A model generated the notes under the pieces. That model was not told the DNA's origin. It made no database searches and saw nothing but the letters and a program-made list of their open reading frames with translations. Positions 13,301-38,556 of a DNA stretch of 64,000 nt are shown piece by piece (the first letter of the stretch is position 1; each line of letters begins with the position of its first letter). The stretch lies in the NCBI RefSeq assembly GCF_021462225.1, contig NC_061804.1, positions 9,951,240 through 10,015,239 on the forward strand, given 5' to 3'. The stretch is from Girardinichthys multiradiatus (taxonomy: Eukaryota > Chordata > Actinopteri > Cyprinodontiformes > Goodeidae). Both the position numbers and the translations under genes were made by a program.

Positions 13301-14549
13301 GAAAATAGTTGTATGTCAAAATCCCAGATCTTTACTGTGATAAAAAATGACTTTCAGTACAGATAGGTGCACCTACTAAACAGTATGTCCATGTGCTGTA
13401 CTCTATATGCACTCAATACTTGGTCTGGGCTCCTTTTGCATGAATTACTGCATCAATGCAGCGTGGCATGGAGGAAATCTGACTGCAGCTCTGCTGAGGT
13501 GTTCAGGAATCCCTGTTTGCTTTAGTAGCAGCCTTCAGCTCATCTGCATCGTTGGTTCGGGTGTCTCTCATCTTCCTCCTGACAATAGCCCACAGATCCC
13601 CAGTGGGATTTAGGTAGGGCCAGTCCAATCAACAACAGTGTCACTGTGGTCATTGAACCATCTTTTGGTACCTTTGGCAGTGTGGGCCGGTACCAAGTCA
13701 TGCTGGAAGGTGAAATCAGCATCCGCACTCTTAAACTGGCTTTGCTTCACAGTCCTTTTAAGGCGGCAGCCATCCCTGTTTTGTGTGCACCTTCTTCTAC
13801 CACACTTTTTCCTTCCACTCAACTTTACACTAATATGTTTGGATACAGCACTTTGGGGACAGCCAGCGTCTTTAGCAATGGACTTTTGTGGCTTACCCTC
13901 CCTGTGGAGAGTGTCAGTGACTCTTTGCTGGACTTCAGTCAAGTCAGCAGTCTTTCCCATGACTCTGTAAGCCATGACATTTCTGTTAATAATCCTTTTA
14001 CATTTCATCTATTAATGTTGTCTTATGTAATGTTCAAATTTTCTAAGAAACTTCATTTGGAGTTTGGCTGTAAGCAAATATTATCAAAGTGAAAAGAAAT
14101 AAACATTGTAAATATATCTGTCTGTGTAATTAGTCTGAGTTTCACATTTTAATTGAATCACTAAAATAAATGAACTTTTGCCAAACTGAGATGCACCTGT
14201 AGGTATTAATGGACTACAAGATTTCTCTGTCATATTGAATTTTATAAATAACTAAGAAAAATACAACTGAAGGTAAAAATGTTTGGCATTGAAGACATTT
14301 ATTATTTTTATTTCCCAAAAGAAGAAAAAAGAACTTTAATTTGTCCTCTCAGTGAAATTTCTTAAACTTTTTCCCATCCTTTGGTTGTTTTTCCAGGTGC
14401 TGGAATGGCCGACCCCAGTGAGGAAAGGCCTGGGCCCAATCGAGGGCCCCTCCATCAACAGTGTGGCGATGGACCCAGAGCTTCACTACCTGGTTGCCCT
14501 CACTGATATGAATATGGTGGTCATATGGAAGAGAGAGGCGTCGTCCTGA
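1382..14549 (+). CDS. lrwd1: Leucine-rich repeat and WD repeat-containing protein 1 (ORCA), 3' part, 12 exons
   Basis: LRWD1/ORCA is a nuclear scaffold that binds the origin recognition complex and repressive histone marks. Coding exons: 1382-1528, 1619-1702, 1797-2168, 3567-3681, 3793-3890, 6195-6405, 7276-7348, 8990-9133, 9232-9335, 12095-12256, 13030-13139 and 14397-14549 (TGA). They total 1773 nt, 590 residues, with every junction in phase. The first exons match the segment after the LRR domain (FTRWR then VEILAKEF). Exon 3 is a long basic, Ser/Pro-rich linker. The rest is the WD40 half, including [63 protein letters not shown] and a terminal VVIWKRE. The ATG at 1382 follows a splice acceptor and is internal, so it is not the start. 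No leucine-rich repeat exon is visible upstream, so that half presumably lies outside the window. Several introns carry transposons. Confidence 0.93.
2250..2380 (-). mobile_element. Tc1-like fragment (family C), lrwd1 intron
   Basis: A minus-strand remnant that includes the conserved stretch around CAGCATGATGGTGCCACC, typical of the recurring fish Tc1 family also found at 2925, 7435, 23250, 29285, 43990 and 60350. It is non-coding and decayed. Confidence 0.55.
2404..2920 (+). mobile_element. L2-like LINE fragment, lrwd1 intron
   Basis: The translated piece at 2414-2614 contains [13 protein letters not shown] and [10 protein letters not shown], the thumb/connection signature of L2-type LINE reverse transcriptases. 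Decayed 3' sequence of the same element follows. Stop codons and frame breaks make it non-functional. Confidence 0.75.
2925..3400 (-). mobile_element. Tc1-like fragment (family C) interrupted by the 205-bp block
   Basis: Transposase-derived sequence on the minus strand runs from about 2925 to 3120 and resumes at 3326 (CTCCCACCTGAGCTGTGGAT). Between the halves lies exactly the 205-bp block at 3121-3325. Across the gap the Tc1 sequence is nearly collinear, so the block is an insertion into an older transposon. Confidence 0.65.
3121..3325 (+). repeat. 205-bp duplicated block, copy 2 (inserted in Tc1 remnant)
   Basis: About 98% identical to 71-275, in direct orientation, 3050 bases away. It starts at ACAAGCCTGAAC and ends at TTTATTTACACAGCA. 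It keeps the AATAAA signal and the sequence after it, so it is not a simple polyadenylated retrocopy. Confidence 0.85.
3905..4290 (-). mobile_element. Tc1-like fragment (family D), lrwd1 intron
   Basis: Begins with a terminal-repeat-like sequence (ACAGTGCTGTGGAAAGGTAT) and continues into decayed minus-strand transposase DNA, including the segment around GGATTTTCTGGTAGAGAGCA. It is strongly deleted and has no usable open frame. Confidence 0.6.
4295..5280 (-). mobile_element. L2-like LINE 3' fragment, lrwd1 intron
   Basis: Read on the minus strand, 4921-5268 encodes a degraded reverse-transcriptase C-terminal part ([14 protein letters not shown]), followed by further decayed RT sequence. The element ends at a TAATAATAATA tail near 4308-4322, after GGCGCCTATAAATGAATG. 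This fits a 5'-truncated L2-type insertion opposite to lrwd1. Confidence 0.65.
5300..6194. other. lrwd1 intron, no recognised feature
   Basis: AT-rich intronic sequence before the exon at 6195. The open frame at 5308-5541 has no domain or coding character I can support. Confidence 0.5.
6755..7120 (+). mobile_element. Short L2-like LINE fragment, lrwd1 intron
   Basis: Decayed sequence around TTTCTAGCCGCTTAGATTAT and the following CAGCTGCCCGTGTGCTGACC resembles the RT C-terminal region of L2-like elements, as at 2404. Its reading frame is broken. The assignment is tentative. Confidence 0.45.
7406..7428 (+). repeat. Poly-T tract
   Basis: A run of about 23 T at the left edge of the Tc1 remnant in the lrwd1 intron. 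It may vary in length between individuals. Confidence 0.9.
7435..8850 (+). mobile_element. Decayed Tc1-like transposon (family C), lrwd1 intron
   Basis: A nearly end-to-end copy with degraded terminal inverted repeats (about 7440-7560 and 8660-8850). Internal transposase sequence in the plus direction includes the segments at 7930-8160 (HTH region) and 8160-8420 (catalytic region). Many stops and deletions are present. It carries a later SINE-like insertion at 7715-7924. Confidence 0.75.
7715..7924 (+). mobile_element. SINE-like short interspersed repeat with 7-bp target duplication
   Basis: A 210-bp non-coding insert beginning TGGTAAATGGACTGAAC. It is flanked by GTTTAAA on both sides (7708-7714 and 7925-7931). 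The flanking Tc1 sequence is continuous once one GTTTAAA and the insert are removed, which gives clear insertion boundaries. Confidence 0.75.
9593..10850 (-). mobile_element. Unclassified retroelement-like repeat with small membrane-protein ORF, copy A
   Basis: Minus-strand element in the lrwd1 intron. Its open frame at 10259-10600 encodes a 113-residue product. Reading from the N-terminus it contains [13 protein letters not shown], an acidic [10 protein letters not shown], one hydrophobic segment ([20 protein letters not shown], about residues 32-51) and a polar heptad-like tail with [19 protein letters not shown]. Just upstream a second frame opens with [12 protein letters not shown] and overlaps it in a shifted frame. 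The 3' end is GATCCCCGAGGGGAAATT-type followed by an AATTCAAATTCAA tail at 9593-9610, which suggests target-primed retrotransposition. Sequence is shared with 21535-23130 over about 1 kb. I do not recognise the protein family. Confidence 0.6.
10870..12025 (+). mobile_element. 5'-truncated L2-like LINE, lrwd1 intron
   Basis: The frame at 10905-11162 is the terminal segment of an L2-type reverse-transcriptase polyprotein (ending [15 protein letters not shown]), followed by about 850 bases of 3' UTR. The element closes with TTGGCGCTATATAAATAAAC and a GAATTGAG tail. It is closely similar to 46005-47080, so the two are copies of one family. Confidence 0.85.
12405..12690 (+). repeat. Degenerate CCAT/TCCA simple-repeat region
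   Basis: Pyrimidine-rich, irregular repetition of CCATC and ATCTGTCC units, best preserved at 12640-12665. It generates spurious His/Pro/Ser-rich open frames. Confidence 0.75.
12768..12978. mobile_element. Palindromic MITE, lrwd1 intron
   Basis: The left half (CCTCTGAGGCCGGTGTCCTGC) is partly the reverse complement of the right half (GCAGGACGCCAGCCCCTGAGG), with AACACACCTGAATCACATGA inside answered by TCATGTGATCCAGGTTTGTT. It is a non-coding foldback element. Confidence 0.7.
13360..14204 (-). mobile_element. Decayed Tc1-like transposon (family E), lrwd1 intron
   Basis: The minus-strand frame at 13610-14008 encodes a Tc1 transposase N-terminus ([17 protein letters not shown] around [14 protein letters not shown]). 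It is joined by internal deletion to a later catalytic region ([20 protein letters not shown]). The right end is a terminal repeat (GAGATGCACCTGTA near 14191-14204). The left end is eroded. Related to 40600-41525. Confidence 0.8.
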
Positions 14550-16030
14550 GGAACGTGGACCGAACCTTCCAATGAAGAGCAGCTTTTTAGGACTAACAAA
14601 CCTACAGGGTTTGCCCTGTCAGAAATGAGGCGGAGGAAATGTTGGTATTTTCTTCAGAACTGATTCAGTGATCTGTTGGACCATCACCACTTCATCCAGC
14701 CTGGAATGATTTTAGTTCTTCCTCTTTGACCTTAATGTCTTTGGGACAATGACTTTCAGGAAGCTGCCACACTGCTCCGCATGTTCAGAACATCTAACAC
14801 AGTTACAGATCCAGGGAATACAATAATACATTTTAATAGTGGTTTTATAGATTTTACATGCTGATGCTTACAGAAAATATCTCTGTGACTCAACTGTTGT
14901 CCAAAACTGACCGTAAAAACACATCTAAATGTAAGAATTACAGGGATTTCTGTGTTTTATATGTATGGTGGCTTTGCAATGTTATGTGGCTTACAAAATT
15001 AAGCTTTGTCTGATTTGTAAACTTAAATGTGAGTCTTTGGCCCAGATTTGCCTGTTTTAAGTAAACTGTGGTTCTTAAATACATTTTAGTTTGGATTTGC
15101 ACTCCTTTAGAAATCCGAGCATAGCTGATGAAACGGGCTCCAGTCCAACATAAACTAAACATTGACATAACCCAGTTAATTAGGTAAGCAACAGGTTGAC
15201 CTGCCTACGTCGGCACTGCTTTAATTGATGTTCTTTGCGTGCATTCAGCAAATAAAAACACTGCCTTGGCATGTTAACATCAGCGCTAAATAAGCGTGGA
15301 GGTTCAGGCTCGAACCTTAACGGTTGTTTTATATTCAAATCACATCAAAGGAAGAAGAAGCTGCTGAACGGACGCCACTGTAAGGAGTTAATGAATGAAA
15401 TGTATTCTTGGCAACTGGCTGCCAGGCAGAAAAACTAGAAGAATACAGTGCAGTGTGTTCCCTTGAGCTGTGTAGTTGATTTGTTAGTGAATATTTAATG
15501 TGCGTCCTGCAGCGGTGTAACGAATTGACCCCAATGATGTTGACAGTCCAGGGCTGTGAACCATTGAGGTACAGTTTCTAAATTATGAAGGTAATGCCAT
15601 TTTGGCCTTTTGTTCAACAAGTACAGTTCTCTAGCTAGGTGCATTTTTCTTTCGTTTCAGCAACTTGAAACATAAAAGTGATGTCATTGTTCAAAGGAAA
15701 CGATCACTTAATAAATGAGTAAAATACAACTATGTACATTTTGTTTATTCAACTAAGATAAGCATGGTCTGTTTCCTTGTTTGATACTTTATTATTTCTA
15801 CTACAGCTAACAGCAGGGACCTAACTGGTTCTTCAAACAAAGAAATTCCCAAAAGACTAAATGAAGAAAACAGAAATGGGAGTGGCAGAGGAGTGGGAGT
15901 CAATTTACCAGGAGTAGGACAGGATTATTTTTTTTTTTGGCCTGGGATTGGGATGGGACAAGACATTTTTCTGTGGGAGCGGGATGGGACAGGAGTGAAA
16001 ATCCACTCCCGTGTCACCCTCTAATATAAA
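14550..16030. other. lrwd1 3' UTR and intergenic DNA
   Basis: Follows the lrwd1 stop codon. No other gene is visible. A possible polyadenylation signal, AATAAA, lies near 15250. The remainder is unannotatable AT-rich sequence. Confidence 0.45.
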
Positions 16031-16059
16031 TACTCACTGTACTGCAAAATGTATTGGCC

Positions 16060-16590
16060 ACGTAAAATCACAGAGTGGGGTCAGAGGATGCTGAGGTGCA
16101 TGGGTCTCCAACTTTTCTGTTGCTACAGAGCTCCAAACCTAATGCGGCCTTCACATTTGCTCAGGAGCAGTGTTCAACGAGCTTTATGGCAATGTAAAGC
16201 ATCATATGTAGTGCTGTAAAGCACTCCGCCATTGGACTCTAGAGAAATGGAGACATGGTTTCTGACAGTTTGATGGACAAGTCTTGGTTTAGCAGTTCCC
16301 AATAGAGCTTCTGGCCAGCACAGAATTCTAACCTCAACACGAACACCTTTGGGATGCATTAGAGCTTGGACTGCAAGCCAGACCTTGTCAAACATTAGTG
16401 TGTGTGACCTCATCAATGCCTATCTAAAAGAATGGTCTGAATTCCCCAAAACACAATGCTGAACGTTGTGGAGAGCCTTCCCAGAATAAGAATCTGTTAC
16501 AGCTGTACAGGATGGATCAACATCATATTGAACCCCAGGATTAAAAACGGGGTGTCACTCAAGTTTAATTGTGTACAAAAGTAATACATG
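16060..16590 (+). mobile_element. Decayed Tc1-like transposon fragment, lrwd1-bckdk intergenic
   Basis: Contains the degraded 3' half of a transposase, including the segment around GAACACCTTTGGGATGCATT and the following CTTGGACTGCAAGCCAGACC. This is the usual post-catalytic region of Tc1 elements. No open frame remains on the coding strand. Confidence 0.6.
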
Positions 16591-16989
16591 AAGTCTGGAC
16601 ATAGCACCTGTATTGGATTTCTTTAAAGTTATTTTGAAGTTGTAGGAAAACATTCAAATTTAAAAAGTTATTCTGATTTTGAGGTGTTCCAGATTATTAT
16701 CTCTGACTAGCTACTTGAAAATTGACTTCCTTGTATAGATAAACATGACATTTGCTACAGTTCTTTTTTAGGTTTAGAAGTTTAAAAGTTTTTAATGAAC
16801 CGCTCGTTTAAAAATGTCTCTGGGTTAGAGACTGAATAAACATTAAAAGAAGCAACAGCAAATCCATTGCGGGGAAAATTGAGTCTGTAATTTGCAGATA
16901 AATACACTGTGGAACGGATAATGTGTTAATTTATGTATTGTGTCTCTAAAGGTGCTACCGGTTTTATTTTAATGAATTTATTGGGCTTT

Positions 16990-17346
16990 TTTGGCTTCTT
17001 GCTCCTCCAGCTTTATGACGGTGCAGCGGCCGTGCAGAGTACAGTGTGTGCCGTTCTGAGGGAGGAGTTTATGATACTTAGCTCCGCCTCTGACTGACTC
17101 ACTGATTGGCTAAGCTGTCTCGTCGTTTCCTTAGATGTTTGACCCACTGACCAATAAGCACAAAGGCCTTCCTGTACGCTGTCTCTACTGTATTGGGATC
17201 AGATGGCTTTGTGCGCAACAACGACACAAAGCTAATGGACTCATAGCAGCTGCAGAATTCAGTTTTTCTGTACCGGTAACGGGCCAGCCCTGTTCGCGCT
17301 CACAGGTCGTCAAATGCGACCGGGATTGGTAGGCATAGCGACGGAG
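16990..17346 (+). promoter_or_regulatory. Probable bckdk promoter and 5' UTR
   Basis: A relatively CpG-rich stretch just upstream of the first bckdk coding exon. It has an inverted CCAAT box (GATTGGCTAA near 17103) and no obvious TATA box. It fits a housekeeping-type promoter. The transcription start cannot be placed from sequence alone. Confidence 0.5.
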
Positions 17347-32093
<14,747 letters not shown>

Positions 32094-32810
32094 AAGTCAC
32101 TCTTTAAACCCTGTAGGTCCAAACAGAGGAATCAGGTCATGAAAGAGGGTTTTTTCCCTACATAAAGGCAGACAGAGACGAGGTCATATGTCTGCTGAGT
32201 GGCAGCCTCCAGATCACTGTCAGATCTTTATTTCGCCTTTGACTGATTATAAGCTATGTTAGCTGTTGATTTAATCATTTCAGTTGTCTTTCTTTTTCGT
32301 TTTGTACCCTGTGGCATGTCGTCTCAAAGTTTTGGTAGGTAATGAATTTTTGAATGTTTAGTTTATTTGAAAAACAGCATGAGAGAGAACAAGAAGAAGC
32401 TTCATGTTTCAGGAGGCTCACATTAAAGTTACTTGTCAGACGACCTCATTTGACAGATTTTTAAACGATTAACGTTTCGAAACACTCCAAGCCTATTGAG
32501 ATCTCCCTAAAGTGCACAAAGCTGCTCACAAGTTTAATGGATCATTACCACGTTTAGTCTTTTGTCTTCAAAATCTAAAGTTTACCACAGAAAAATATCG
32601 AAGTTTACGGCAGTAAACGAGTTCAGATCAAGTGTCTTTGGAGGTCAGGGAGCTTTGTGTCTTCTGGTGTCATCTTCAGATTTGACAGCTTTAAATAAAA
32701 TGCATGTGGAACATAAATATAAAACGGCCAAACCTCAAAAACCCATGAGTAGCTTTCGAGTCTTTCTGCTTAAAAAAAAAAATAAAAGAAACTCACCACA
32801 CTGAACATCT
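32094..32810 (+). other. Probable bckdk 3' UTR
   Basis: Follows the bckdk stop codon. Candidate polyadenylation signals AATAAA occur near 32694 and 32781. The true cleavage site is not determinable here. Confidence 0.4.
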
Positions 32811-34720
32811 TTTAGTATTTTTGTGGAGCAGAGATGTTCAGCTGCCTTACTTTGCAACACCTTAGTTAATGATCCTGCATGATGCCTTCATCATTTCACA
32901 CAGATGTAAACTGTATCACTCGATCATCATCAATTAGTAGATTTTGTGTCAGTACTTGCCGCTCGCACCGATCACAGCTGTTTTTGACATTTTTTTGTAA
33001 CGACTCACAAGCTAATACACCAGAGAAGTGTTAATTAACTTTGTTGTCTTTTTTTTTCTTTTTTATTTAAAGGACTTTTGGTTGAAGTTTGCAGTCTATG
33101 AGAGAGGTTTTCTATTTGATTGTGTTTATAAAAAGCTAAACAGGGTTTCTTGCACTATAAAACCTTCTCTGTCCTCATTTTCATTTATTTAGTCAATTAA
33201 GTTACAGTAACAGTTATCTAATATTTCATATTCTTTGAATTAAAATTAGCACCTTCTGTGACATAGAGTTTCCAGCTGGAGAGAAGTGCACACACCTCCA
33301 AACTGGGCATGTGGAGCCCAATTGAAATTAGGACCTTTCCAGTCTCCTGTTCATAGTTCAGAGAGTTTATAATGCAATTTAAATACAGTTGAACTACTAC
33401 TTCAGAGTTCTGAGCCTTGATGGGGTCAGTTTTGTGAGTCAGATTCCCACAACTGGCCTTGCCTCAATGCACAGAGAGGCAGTGAACCTGGTGAAGTACA
33501 AAGAGCTTTCCCTCACATTAAAATAGGATTTTAGAATTGGGTTTTCCGTTTTTCAAATTTGCAGCAATCTGGTGATCTTCGACCTTAAAATCCTGGAGAC
33601 TGCAGAGTGGTTTTGAGCCATTGTAAAGGTGAACTTCAGCACATCGGTCTCTTTATGAACCTAATGGTCTCAGAGTTGGGGGGGAGGGGGTCCCAGAGAA
33701 AAAAACTTGATGGCCAAGTTGTGTTCCTAAATGCACAATGGTTACAAAACCTTCCCCACTTTTAAGTCTTTAGTCAAAAATGGTGAAAAAATAACAGGAC
33801 AAACGTCGATTAATGTGGTTTAGTAATCTACAACATAATAAACCCTATGAGCACTCCTACCATTGTGATGAACATTCCCCAGTTTAGTGCAGTTGTTATG
33901 CAGCAGATCAGCCTGAATGCTACATTTTCTCTTCCATGTAGCATTGTTTTTGCATTCATTGTCAATTTTTAAATCTGATTGGGCATTATCCAGTTTCTTC
34001 TTGGATTTTTGCAGCTTTGCATTTTTCAATGCAGTTCAACATTTTGTTTTAAAAAACTTTCCATATTAAAGCTTTACTTACTTTCTTTGGATAGCATGAA
34101 AGTAATGAAAAAGATGCTTCGATATTTTTGGATATCATGCTGTCAGTGTTCGTGCGCTCTTGTAAGTTTACACAGATTAAAATGAAATGTTGGCTTGTGA
34201 GGTGTTAAGATCAAGTTATTTTATTTGTAAAATTTAAACCTTTGCTTTCATTTTTAAAAAGCTTAAATATTTATTTCTCACCTGATTGTTAAAAAGAGAA
34301 TCAGTACCTACAGATCTTGGTTAAAATGTCCATATGGACTGTTTTTAATTAAACTCTGAAAGTCTTGGAAATAGTGAAGGAAAAACGTAAAGTCATGGTT
34401 GATCATCACCATCTTTATTCCAGAATATTGCTGGAACAATGTTGAAGGGAGGTTAGAGATTTTTAATTTAATAATGCCATAAATGTGCACTGTTGCCCTC
34501 TGGTGGTCTGAAACAGTTAAGACACGGTTGAAACTTCTTTTTTGGAATCAGTTACTAGATTTTCAGACGACAATAAAAAACGCTTATTATTAATTATCTG
34601 AAAACATATGCTGTCATGAGGTGTTTTGTTATCTGGACTAACGCTGGTTGCTAATGATTTTTGTTTTGTTCAAGATTTTGTAGTAATTAAATTTTGCCAG
34701 TTTAAATGGTTGACTCTGAG
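32811..34720. other. Intergenic DNA, no recognised feature
   Basis: AT-rich intergenic sequence between bckdk and the nested-repeat locus. Small open frames have no support. Confidence 0.4.
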
Positions 34721-34767
34721 CTTTCTTGGACACATACTATAGAATGAAAGAAGGAAAAAAACAAATA

Positions 34768-34792
34768 TATATATATATATACACACACACAT
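34768..34792 (+). repeat. (AT)n(AC)n microsatellite
   Basis: Alternating AT dinucleotides followed by AC dinucleotides at the left end of the minisatellite locus. Confidence 0.9.
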
Positions 34793-34830
34793 GATACTAT
34801 GACCTATAGTATGACCTCACATGACACATA

Positions 34831-36038
34831 CAGTCACCGGCCACTTTATTAGGTACACCTGTCCAACTGCTCATTAACGCAAATTTCTAATCAGCCAATC
34901 ACATGGCAGCAACTCAATATATTTAGGCATGTAGACATGTAAACATGGTCAAGACGATCTGCTGCAGTTCAAACCGAGCATCAGAATGGGGAAGAAAAGT
35001 GATTTAAGTGACTTTGAACGTGGCATGGTTGTTGGTGCCAGACGGGCTGGTCTGAATATTTCAGAAACTGCTGATCTACTGGGATTTTCACGCACTACCA
35101 TCTCGAGGGTTTACAGAGAATGGTCCAAAAAAAAGAAAATATCCAGTGAGCTGCAGTTCTGTGGGCACAAATGCCTTGTTGATGTCAGAGAATGGCCAGA
35201 CTGGTTTGAGCTGATAGAAAGGCAACAGTACCTCAAATAACCACTTGTTACAACCAATGCATGCAGAAGAGCATCTCTGAACACACAACACGTTGAAACC
35301 TTGAGGCGGATGGGCTACAGCAGCAGAAGACCACACCTGGTGCCAGCTGTCAGCTAAGAACAGGAAACTGAGGCTACAATTCACACAGGCTCACTAAAAT
35401 TGAAGACTGGAAAAACGTTGCCTGGTCTGATGAGTCTCGATTTCTGCTGCAACATTCGGATGGTAGGATCAGAATTTGACGTCAACAACATGAAAGCATG
35501 GATCCATCCTGCCTTGTATCAATGGTTCAGGCTGGTGGTGGTGGTGTAATGGTGTGGGGGATATTTTCTTGGCACACTTTGGGCCCCTTAGTACCAATTG
35601 AGCATCGTATCAACGCCACAGCCTACCTGAGTATTGTTGCTGACCATGTCCATCCCTTTATGACCACAGTGTACCCATCTTCTGATGGTTACTTCCAGCA
35701 GGATAACGCACCATGTCATAAAGCACGAATCATCTCAGACTGGTTTCTTGAACATGACAATGAGTTCACTGGACTCAAATGGCCTCCACAGTCACCAGAT
35801 CTCAATCCAATAGAGCATCTTTGGGATGTGGTGGAACGGGAGATTCTCATCATGGATGCAGCCGATAAATCTGCAGCATCTGTGTGATGCTATCATGTCA
35901 ATATGGACCAAACTCTCTTGAGGAATGTTTCCAGTACCTTGTTGAATCTAGGCCACCAAGGATTAAGACAGTTCTGAAGGCAAAAGGGGGTCCAACCCGG
36001 TACTAGCAAGGTGTACCTAATAAAGTGGCCGGTGAATG
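34831..36038 (+). mobile_element. Full-length Tc1-like transposon with disrupted transposase
   Basis: A 1208-bp element between TA dinucleotides at 34829-34830 and 36039-36040. Its 30-bp terminal inverted repeats (CACCGGCCACTTTATTAGGT core) differ at one position. The transposase is in two frames. Frame 34986-35240 holds the HTH DNA-binding part (DFERGMVVGARRAGLNISET). Frame 35498-35887 holds the end of the catalytic core with QQDNAPCHKARI and the DDE-motif region SPDLNPIEHLWD. The frames are separated by frameshifts, so it is not autonomous now. Confidence 0.9.
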
Positions 36039-36095
36039 TAGTTTCCTTTGATACATACTATAGTATGACCTCACACGACACATAGTATCCTCTGA

Positions 36096-38556
36096 CATAC
36101 AAGCTTCTGAAGTTTGCGGACGACACCACCCTGATCGGACTCATCTCTGATGGTGATGAGTCTGCGTACAGATGGGAGGTGGACCATCTGGTGGACTGGT
36201 GCAGCCAGAACAACCTTGAGCTCAACGCTCTAAAGACAGTGGAGATGGTTGTGGACTTCAGGCAGAACCCAGCCCCACCTGCCCCCATCACCCTCTGTGA
36301 CTCCACAATTGACACTGTGGAATCTTTCCGCTTCCTGGGAACCATCATCTCCCAGGATCTCAAGTGGGAGCCAAACATCAGCTCCCTCATCAAGAAAGCC
36401 CAGCAGAGGATGTTCTTCCTGCGGCAGCTGAAGAAATTCAACCTGCCAAAGACTATGATGGTGCACTTCTACACAGCCATCATTGAGTCCATCCTCACCT
36501 CCTCCATCACCATCTGGTACGCCGCTGCTACAACAAAGGATAAGGGCAGGCTGCAGCGTGTCATTCGGTCTGCTGAGAAGGTTATTGGCTGCAGTCTTCC
36601 ACCAGCCTGGTTAACAAAGCCCAGAAACCACCCTGACACTCTCCCTTTCACCCACACCCCCCCTTTTTTGCTGACAGGACACCTGTAACCTGTAACTCTA
36701 TGCGTTACATTAACGCTCAGCTTGGACTCCTGCTTTACTTGCACACTGATCACCTGCACTGTTGTACCGCTCTCGCATCCTATACAGGTCCTTCTCAAAA
36801 TATTAGCATATTGTGATAAAGTTCATTATTTTCCATAATGTCATGATGAAAATTTAACATTCATATATTTTAGATTCATTGCACACTAACTGAAATATTT
36901 CAGGTCTTTTATTGTCTTAATACGGATGATTTTGGCATACAGCTCATGAAAACCCAAAATTCCTATCTCACAAAATTAGCATATCATTAAAAGGGTCTCT
37001 AAACGAGCTATGAACCTAATCATCTGAATCAACGAGTTAACTCTAAACACCTGCAAAAGATTCCTGAGGCCTTTAAAACTCCCAGCCTGGTTCATCACTC
37101 AAAACCCCAATCATGGGTAAGACTGCCGACCTGACTGCTGTCCAGAAGCCACTATTGACACCCTCAAGCAAGAGGGTAAGACACAGAAAGAAATTTCTGA
37201 ACGAATAGGCTGTTCCCAGAGTGCTGTATCAAGGCACCTCAGTGGGAAGTCTGTGGGAAGGAAAAAGTGTGGCAGAAAACGCTGCACAACGAGAAGAGGT
37301 GACCGGACCCTGAGGAAGATTGTGGAGAAGGGCCGATTCCAGACCTTGGGGGACCTGCGGAAGCAGTGGACTGAGTCTGGAGTAGAAACATCCAGAGCCA
37401 CCGTGCACAGGCGTGTGCAGGAAATGGGCTACAGGTGCTGCATTCCCCAGGTCAAGCCACTTTTGAACCAGAAACAGCGGCAGAAGCGCCTGACCTGGGC
37501 TACAGAGAAGCAGCACTGGACTGTTGCTCAGTGGTCCAAAGTACTTTTTTCGGATGAAAGCAAATTCTGCATGTCATTCGGAAATCAAGGTGCCAGAGTC
37601 TGGAGGAAGACTGGGGAGAAGGAAATGCCAAAATGCCAGAAGTCCAGTGTCAAGTACCCACAGTCAGTGATGGTCTGGGGTGCCGTGTCAGCTGCTGGTG
37701 TTGGTCCACTGTGTTTTATCAAGGGCAGGGTCAATGCAGCTAGCTATCAGGAGATTTTGGAGCACTTCATGCTTCCATCTGCTGAAAAGCTTTATGGAGA
37801 TGAAGATTTCATTTTTCAGCACGACCTGGCACCTGCTCACAGTGCCAAAACCACTGGTAAATGGTTTACTGACCATGGTATCACTGTGCTCAATTGGCCT
37901 GCCAACTCTCCTGACCTGAACCCCATAGAGAATCTGTGGGATATTGTGAAGAGAACGTTGAGAGACTCAAGACCCAACACTCTGGATGAGCTAAAGGCCG
38001 CTATCGAAGCATCCTGGGCCTCCATAAGACCTCAGCAGTGCCACAGGCTGATTGCCTCCATGCCACGCCGCATTGAAGCAGTCATTTCTGCCAAAGGATT
38101 CCCGACCAAGTATTGAGTGCATAACTGTACATGATTATTTGAAGGTTGACGTTTTTTGTATTAAAAACACTTTTCTTTTATTGGTCGGATGAAATATGCT
38201 AATTTTGTGAGATAGAAATTTTAGGTTTTCATGAGCTGTATGCCACAATCATCCATATTAAGACAATAAAAGACCTGAAATATTTCAGTTAGTGTGCAAT
38301 GAATCTAAAATATATGAATGTTAAATTTTCATCATGACATTATGGAAAATAATGAACTTTATCACAATATGCTAATATTTTGAGAAGGACCTGTACTGCT
38401 CTATATTTACTCTCACTCACTTAAAACTGTGAACATATATTTATATTATATTGTAGATATGTTTATACTGTTTAATTTGTACTGTATTGCACCGACTACG
38501 CCAAAACAAATTCCAAAAACGTACTTGGCAATAAAGCTTTTCTGATTCTGATTATA
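36096..38556 (+). mobile_element. 5'-truncated LINE (Rex/L2-type RT), split by a Tc1-like element
   Basis: The left part, 36096-36784, opens directly at the RT catalytic box (FADDTTLIGLI), continues with DHLVDWCSQNNLELNALKT and ends with the RT C-terminal segment. The right part, 38396-38556, is the 3' UTR with AATAAAGC and a CTGATTCTGATT tail. The two parts become one element once the transposon at 36785-38393 is removed. The truncation just before the YADD-type box shows incomplete reverse transcription. Confidence 0.85.
36785..38393 (+). mobile_element. Tc1-like transposon with about 205-bp terminal inverted repeats, nearly intact
   Basis: Element of 1609 bp flanked by TA (36783-36784 and 38394-38395). 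The inverted repeats, 36785-36989 and 38189-38393, start CAGGTCCTTCTCAAAATATT and differ at only a handful of positions. The transposase has a 287-codon frame at 37253-38116, extending in frame further upstream. It carries the GRKKCGRKR basic motif, FSDESKFCM with the first catalytic Asp, FQHDLAPAHSAKTT with the second, and SPDLNPIENLWD with the catalytic Glu. An N-terminal piece starting at 37114 is in another frame because of a small indel near 37146. Otherwise the frame is open, so this is the youngest-looking element here. Confidence 0.93.

Noticed and set aside
13646..14092. Plus-strand 148-aa ORF
   Set aside because: It is antisense to the decayed Tc1 transposase at 13610-14008.
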